NCBI GenBank assembly: GCA_040376005.1
Contig: JBEIRK010000097.1
Coordinates: forward strand, 1 to 9,415
Length of the DNA: 9,415 nucleotides
Direction: 5' to 3'
Origin: JAGXTF01 sp040376005
GTDB lineage: Bacteria > Bacteroidota > Bacteroidia > NS11-12g > UBA955
Program-made: the position numbers and the translations under genes
The notes under the pieces: model-generated
Told to the model about the DNA's origin: nothing
The model's input: only the letters and a program-made list of their open reading frames with translations
Database searches by the model: none
Shown here: positions 5,854 through 9,415 of the stretch, in pieces
How positions within the stretch are numbered: the first letter of the stretch is position 1
How the letters are laid out: each line of letters starts with the position of its first letter

Positions 5854-7969
5854 AACGGTACAAAAGCACTGAACCTTTAATGGTGCTGCGGCGCTTGATA
5901 TCACCCGAAATTACTTGGTAGCGGAAAATGTAGGAGTAGATGCCATCTATGCAAGGCTCTCCATCATGATTTCCATCCCATTTAAAGCCTCCATCGGTTT
6001 GACTGTCAAACACTTTTGCGCCCCAGCGGTCATACACTTGGAACAACACCGGCACGATGGCACGGCCTTGGATTTCGAAGAATTCGTTCTTGTTATCTCC
6101 ATTGGGTGTAAATGCATCGGGTATGAATACATCACAAAATTCACCTTGGTAGCGGATGGTCACCTCATCGGTGGCAGACCCACAGGGGTTAGAAACAGTA
6201 ACGGAGTAAGTTCCTTGAGAACTCACGTAGATTACCGTATCTCTGCTGCCATTGCTCCAAAGGACCGTGCTTCCAGGCCAGCTTGCTGCCAAGCGCACAA
6301 TTGTTCCTTTGCATAACAATGTATCCGAGGTCAAATTTATTACTGGAGAATTTCCAATAAACAAGGTAATATCATCCGTCCAAGAGCAGCCCGAGTCTGT
6401 CACTGTCGCTTGATAGGTGCCTGCAATATTTACAGGTCTCTTTTTTAAGGTATTGCCGTCAGACCAAAGTACCTTGCCAGGCGCAGTAATTTCGAGGTCT
6501 AGGGTATTGCCATTGCATAGATTCGCATTTGGACCTAGATCAAACACAGGTAGCGGCTTTACCCAAATGCTTTGTTCAATGCTATCCGGGCAGAAGGTAT
6601 CCGGTATAAGATACTTGGCCTTATGAATGCCTGTAGTTGAGGGTATGAATAATGAATCCGTATTGTAGACGCCTATCCACTTTCCGCCTGCAGTGCTAGG
6701 CGTAAGGACAAATGCTGGTGCGTCTTTGCATATTTCCTTGGGCAATCCAGAGAAGGTAGCCGTAAAATTAGGTTTAACCAATACCAATGATGTATCTGTG
6801 CTTTTGCAACCTTCGGCACTTGCAGCTTCGTGTATTACAGGATAATTCCCAACCGCGAGATAGGTATGACTCGCAGACTTTGTACTTGCAGTACCGCCGT
6901 CACCAAACTTCCAATCAAATGAAACAAGTCCTGGGTATACGTTATCAAAGTTAAATACATTGCCAGCCAAGCATTGAATAGAATCATTTATGGTAACACC
7001 TGTTGACGGGTCAGCAATTACTTTAACATTGATGGATGTGGTGTCTGTGCAACCCGTTCTGCGGTTGTCGTAATAGGTTTCACTCTTATAGAAAATCCTG
7101 TAAATACCTGGGCTTTTATAGATCTTATCTGGTGTAGGAATAGTAGAGCTATCGGATTGCGTAAAAAACCAGGTTCTTGTATATGCGCAATTTGGAACGG
7201 GAGCTAATGTAGTTTGGTCATTGAAGTAAAAACGGTGACCCGAAAAGCATTGGTTGTATTTATTATTCTTTTCTACTGGCTTAGAGCTAGGGCGTGGGAC
7301 AATAAGCACAGGCTTAGGACTCACATAGGTATTTGCGCAGCCGCCTGAAGGCAGTGCCAAAACGCTTACAGAAAACAAGCCCCCTTGGGTGTAGGTGTGA
7401 TTTACATTAAACCCTGTGTCTTTTTTTCCATCCTTAAAAGTCCAAGTGTAAGTAATGCCTGAGAGATTGGTTTGGGTGGTATTTTTAAAGCTGATGACAT
7501 TGGAATTTTGACAACTGTCGGTATAGCTATAGGTAAAACCCAATTTTAGGTCTTTTGTTGTGAATCTAATGGTTGCTGGGCTCGTAGTAAGGTAATCGGG
7601 AGCATTGGCACCATCATGCTCATAAATGGCAACGTGATAGGTAGTATTTTGCTTCAGCGAATCAATGATAACACTCGTGGTAATGTTACTGAACACAACA
7701 TAGTTTCCAGTGCCCAACTGTGTTCCGTATTTGAACCAATTGTTAGAGGTGTATTTTACACCATCCACTGGGGCTGCATCAACAGCAGAACCCTCCTTTA
7801 CAACTACGATACGCCAAGCGCCGTCGCCTGCGGTCCAGTCCAAACGCACAGATTTACATTGTGCATTAGACACCACAATATTGCTCGACTGTTTTGTTGG
7901 CTCAGCGCCAAAGGCCGCTGTAACAAACAGTGATGATAGAATGATAGATAGAATATTCTTTCGGCGCAT
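5852..7969 (-). CDS. Secreted PKD-repeat protein with type IX secretion (CHU_C, type B) sorting domain
   Basis: This 705-residue protein is probably exported by Sec and then by the type IX secretion system to the cell surface or medium. Residues 1-22 are a signal peptide (MRRKNILSIILSSLFVTAAF then GA). Residues 24-138 resemble a fibronectin type III-like domain (YHVAIYEHDG; PATIRFTTKD). PKD-like domains follow at about 145-225 (YTWTFKDG, HTY), 235-318 (less typical) and 325-397 (FDWKFGDGG, HTY). After an Ig-like stretch at about 400-470 come two similar repeats at 474-538 and 543-607, each with LC-x-G, VLWSxG and GTY-x-(A/S)TV-type motifs. The C-terminal 612-705 is the gliding-motility-associated domain: FIPDAFTPNGDNKNEFFEI, VYDRWGAKVFDS, WDGNHDGEPCIDGIYSY. 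No catalytic domain is visible, so an adhesin or matrix role is likely but inferred. No PorP/SprF partner is adjacent, and the protein is short for its class. Confidence 0.92.
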   Translation of the reverse strand: MRRKNILSIILSSLFVTAAFGAEPTKQSSNIVVSNAQCKSVRLDWTAGDGAWRIVVVKEGSAVDAAPVDGVKYTSNNWFKYGTQLGTGNYVVFSNITTSVIIDSLKQNTTYHVAIYEHDGANAPDYLTTSPATIRFTTKDLKLGFTYSYTDSCQNSNVISFKNTTQTNLSGITYTWTFKDGKKDTGFNVNHTYTQGGLFSVSVLALPSGGCANTYVSPKPVLIVPRPSSKPVEKNNKYNQCFSGHRFYFNDQTTLAPVPNCAYTRTWFFTQSDSSTIPTPDKIYKSPGIYRIFYKSETYYDNRRTGCTDTTSINVKVIADPSTGVTINDSIQCLAGNVFNFDNVYPGLVSFDWKFGDGGTASTKSASHTYLAVGNYPVIHEAASAEGCKSTDTSLVLVKPNFTATFSGLPKEICKDAPAFVLTPSTAGGKWIGVYNTDSLFIPSTTGIHKAKYLIPDTFCPDSIEQSIWVKPLPVFDLGPNANLCNGNTLDLEITAPGKVLWSDGNTLKKRPVNIAGTYQATVTDSGCSWTDDITLFIGNSPVINLTSDTLLCKGTIVRLAASWPGSTVLWSNGSRDTVIYVSSQGTYSVTVSNPCGSATDEVTIRYQGEFCDVFIPDAFTPNGDNKNEFFEIQGRAIVPVLFQVYDRWGAKVFDSQTDGGFKWDGNHDGEPCIDGIYSYIFRYQVISGDIKRRSTIKGSVLLYR

Positions 7970-7986
7970 TGTGGCAGTTATCTTTG

Positions 7987-7994
7987 CAAAGTTA
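7987..7994 (-). promoter_or_regulatory. Probable Bacteroidota -7 promoter box for the secreted protein
   Basis: The minus strand reads TAACTTTG, an exact match to the Bacteroidota -7 consensus TAnnTTTG, 17 bases before ATG 7969. The expected TTTG -33 element is not at about 19 bases; a TTTG at 8007-8004 is only 9 bases upstream of the box. The 115-base gap in front of this gene is long enough to hold its own promoter. Confidence 0.35.
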
Positions 7995-8084
7995 AATAAA
8001 AAACAAATGTAGTCGGCTAAAGTTCAACCCTTATTTCAGCAACTACACAACTTTGACAATTGGTGGAAGAGAATGTTGCCTCAA

Positions 8085-8813
8085 TTAGGAATCTGCATTC
8101 TCAACACAATCGTCGGGCAGTTCTGAGCCATTCATAAATTTCAAGAATACCCTAGTGAGTGTTACCACATCTTTAACACAATAATCAGCAATGCGTTGGA
8201 GGTTGTTTTCCTTCCAATAAACATGTCCTACTTGTGAGCCATCTATATCATCTTTGGGGGTGGGAATTTGAAACAAATGGGCCAACACATTCAGCGATGT
8301 AAAATTTTTGTAATCTCCGAATTTCCAAAGTTCCATCGTATCAATATGCTGCACTTCCCAGGGCTTTTTACCCGACATATCCAGCAAGGATGGCAAAGAT
8401 ATTCCGTGAATCATCATGCGGCGGGCGATGTAGGGAAAATCAAACTCTTTGCCATTGTGGGCACAAAGCAAAAATTGGGATCCATGGAAACGTGAATCCA
8501 AGAGCCGAGCAACATCAGTCAGCATGCTCTTCTCATCATCGCCTGAGAATGTTTTTACCCTGAGTTTGTAGCCACTACCATATCCGCGAAGAAATCCCAC
8601 ACCGATGCAGATAATTTTCCCAAATTCGGCATAAATCCCTGCCCTTTCGTACAATTCGTCGGGGAGTTCATTGTTTTTGGACAAGGCTTTGGCTTTTTTC
8701 TCCCAAAGGCGCTGCCAATCGGTGTCTAAACTTTGAAAATCAGGCTGTTGCGATACGGTTTCAATATCCAGAAAAACAATATTTTCAGGATCCAAATGTT
8801 TTAAAGCTTGCAT
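8085..8813 (-). CDS. Predicted PolB-like 3'-5' exonuclease (DEDDy, RNase H-like)
   Basis: This 242-residue protein matches the stand-alone 3'-5' exonucleases related to the proofreading domain of family B polymerases (DNA_pol_B_exo2 type). All catalytic residues of a DEDDy nuclease can be placed: D16 and E18 in FLDIET (14-19), D125 in AHNGKEFDFPYIARRM (118-133), and Y211 with D215 in YCVKDVVT (211-218). HIDTMELW (156-163) and SLNVLAHLFQIPTPKDDIDG (173-192) are further segments I associate with the family. No polymerase domain follows, which is normal for this group. It should trim single-stranded 3' ends of DNA or RNA in the cytoplasm using two metal ions; the true substrate is unknown. Start ATG 8813 precedes the first strand at a sensible distance. 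It lies 64 bases after the Tudor-like gene and is probably cotranscribed with it. Confidence 0.9.
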   Translation of the reverse strand: MQALKHLDPENIVFLDIETVSQQPDFQSLDTDWQRLWEKKAKALSKNNELPDELYERAGIYAEFGKIICIGVGFLRGYGSGYKLRVKTFSGDDEKSMLTDVARLLDSRFHGSQFLLCAHNGKEFDFPYIARRMMIHGISLPSLLDMSGKKPWEVQHIDTMELWKFGDYKNFTSLNVLAHLFQIPTPKDDIDGSQVGHVYWKENNLQRIADYCVKDVVTLTRVFLKFMNGSELPDDCVENADS

Positions 8814-8877
8814 AAAATTATAGAATTAAATAAAGTACAATCCTAGGCAAGATGAATGTGAAATCCAAATCGAGCTT

Positions 8878-9411
8878 TTAGTTTTTGGAAGAATCCCCTT
8901 TGAAATGGTCTTCTTTATTCTTGAATAAAAAATTAAATGAAGTAAGACTCCCGTACATCCTTGTAATGTATTGCTGCAAGTGCACTCTATCTTCATCATC
9001 GAGTTTTGGGTGAGAATTTACATTTTGCTCAAGCACACGCAGCCTGTCGCGCAGCATAACAATTTTATGGAAAAAGGTTTCGATAGGAATTTCATGTGGG
9101 CTAAGGCCGGCATCATTGGGTTCGAATACCAAGTTTCCTTTTATCCAACGATTTCCTAGTTCCGTTCTTCCTCCAATATCGCTGTACTTTACTAGTATGT
9201 TTCTTAGTGCTTGTTCCACATTTTCTAGGGTAAGCGGTGCTTCCGCAGGCGCCCCGAGCTCAATGAGTTCAAGACCAGCAAAGGACTTCCCGATTTCCAA
9301 AATTGTGTCGGCTGAAAAGAAGATTCGATAAGAAGAACCTGTATCAGCCATAATTACACCTTCACCCTTGCTAGGATGGTTTACACGGGTACCAATGGGA
9401 TAATCAAACAT
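8878..9411 (-). CDS. Conserved protein with Tudor/CarD-like N-terminus and helical C-terminus
   Basis: This 177-residue protein of unknown function resembles conserved proteins I associate with Bacteroidota; that link is from memory. Residues 4-51 (YPIGTRVNHPSKGEGVI, then strands through LELIEL) look like the small beta-barrel found in CarD, in the Mfd RNA-polymerase-interacting domain and at the C-terminus of UvrD/PcrA helicases, where it binds protein partners or nucleic acid. A linker and an acidic segment lead to a mainly helical C-terminal region with ETFFHKIVMLRDRLRVLEQN (111-130) and RVHLQQYITRMYGSLTSFN (142-160), then a charged tail. ATG 9411 is only four bases from the window edge and no stop precedes it, so the true start could lie further upstream, though the match begins right at the N-terminus. 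There is no signal peptide; it is probably cytoplasmic. Pairing with a 3'-5' exonuclease gene hints at nucleic-acid work, which is inference. Confidence 0.8.
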   Translation of the reverse strand: MFDYPIGTRVNHPSKGEGVIMADTGSSYRIFFSADTILEIGKSFAGLELIELGAPAEAPLTLENVEQALRNILVKYSDIGGRTELGNRWIKGNLVFEPNDAGLSPHEIPIETFFHKIVMLRDRLRVLEQNVNSHPKLDDEDRVHLQQYITRMYGSLTSFNFLFKNKEDHFKGDSSKN

Positions 9412-9415
9412 AGAA

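Noticed and set aside
5915..6316. A 133-codon plus-strand open frame
   Set aside because: It is antisense to the CHU_C sorting domain and the repeat before it.
1..9415. CRISPR arrays, tRNA or rRNA genes, insertion sequences, phage genes
   Set aside because: I saw no regular spaced repeats, cloverleaf-type sequence, transposase motifs or terminal inverted repeats on either strand.

Overview
The window looks like a chromosomal segment of a Bacteroidota bacterium. The best pointers are a secreted PKD-domain protein ending in the gliding-motility/type IX secretion (CHU_C, type B) sorting domain, a DAO-family oxidoreductase and a 177-residue protein of styles I associate with this phylum, and starts that mostly lack a Shine-Dalgarno sequence and sit behind A/T-rich leaders. 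I cannot name the genus. No tRNA, rRNA, CRISPR array, insertion sequence or phage gene is visible.

Layout: all intact genes lie on the minus strand, so transcription runs from high to low coordinates. At the right end are a conserved protein with a Tudor/CarD-like N-terminus (9411-8878) and a PolB-like 3'-5' exonuclease (8813-8085), 64 bases apart and probably cotranscribed. Next comes the secreted type IX cargo protein (7969-5852), with its own plausible -7 promoter box. Then follow purL (5145-2920, purine synthesis), an FAD amine/amino-acid oxidoreductase (2863-1727), a small secreted protein of unknown role (1654-1202) and the N-terminal two thirds of a PolX/PHP protein (1159 to beyond base 1). 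The gaps of 56, 72 and 42 bases allow one transcript for these last four.

The only gene-sized gap, 5146-5851, carries what I read as a decayed plus-strand gene. It has a strong Shine-Dalgarno sequence, a signal-peptide-like start, protein-like sequence that switches frame twice, a single nonsense codon near its end, and a strong intrinsic terminator that overlaps the stop codon of the convergent secreted-protein gene.

Most of the window is ordinary housekeeping and accessory content. I see no clear new defence or metabolic system. The observations most worth checking are the PolX protein, which appears to have lost both palm aspartates and one PHP metal-binding histidine; the broken plus-strand gene; and the pairing of a Tudor-like protein with a PolB-type exonuclease.
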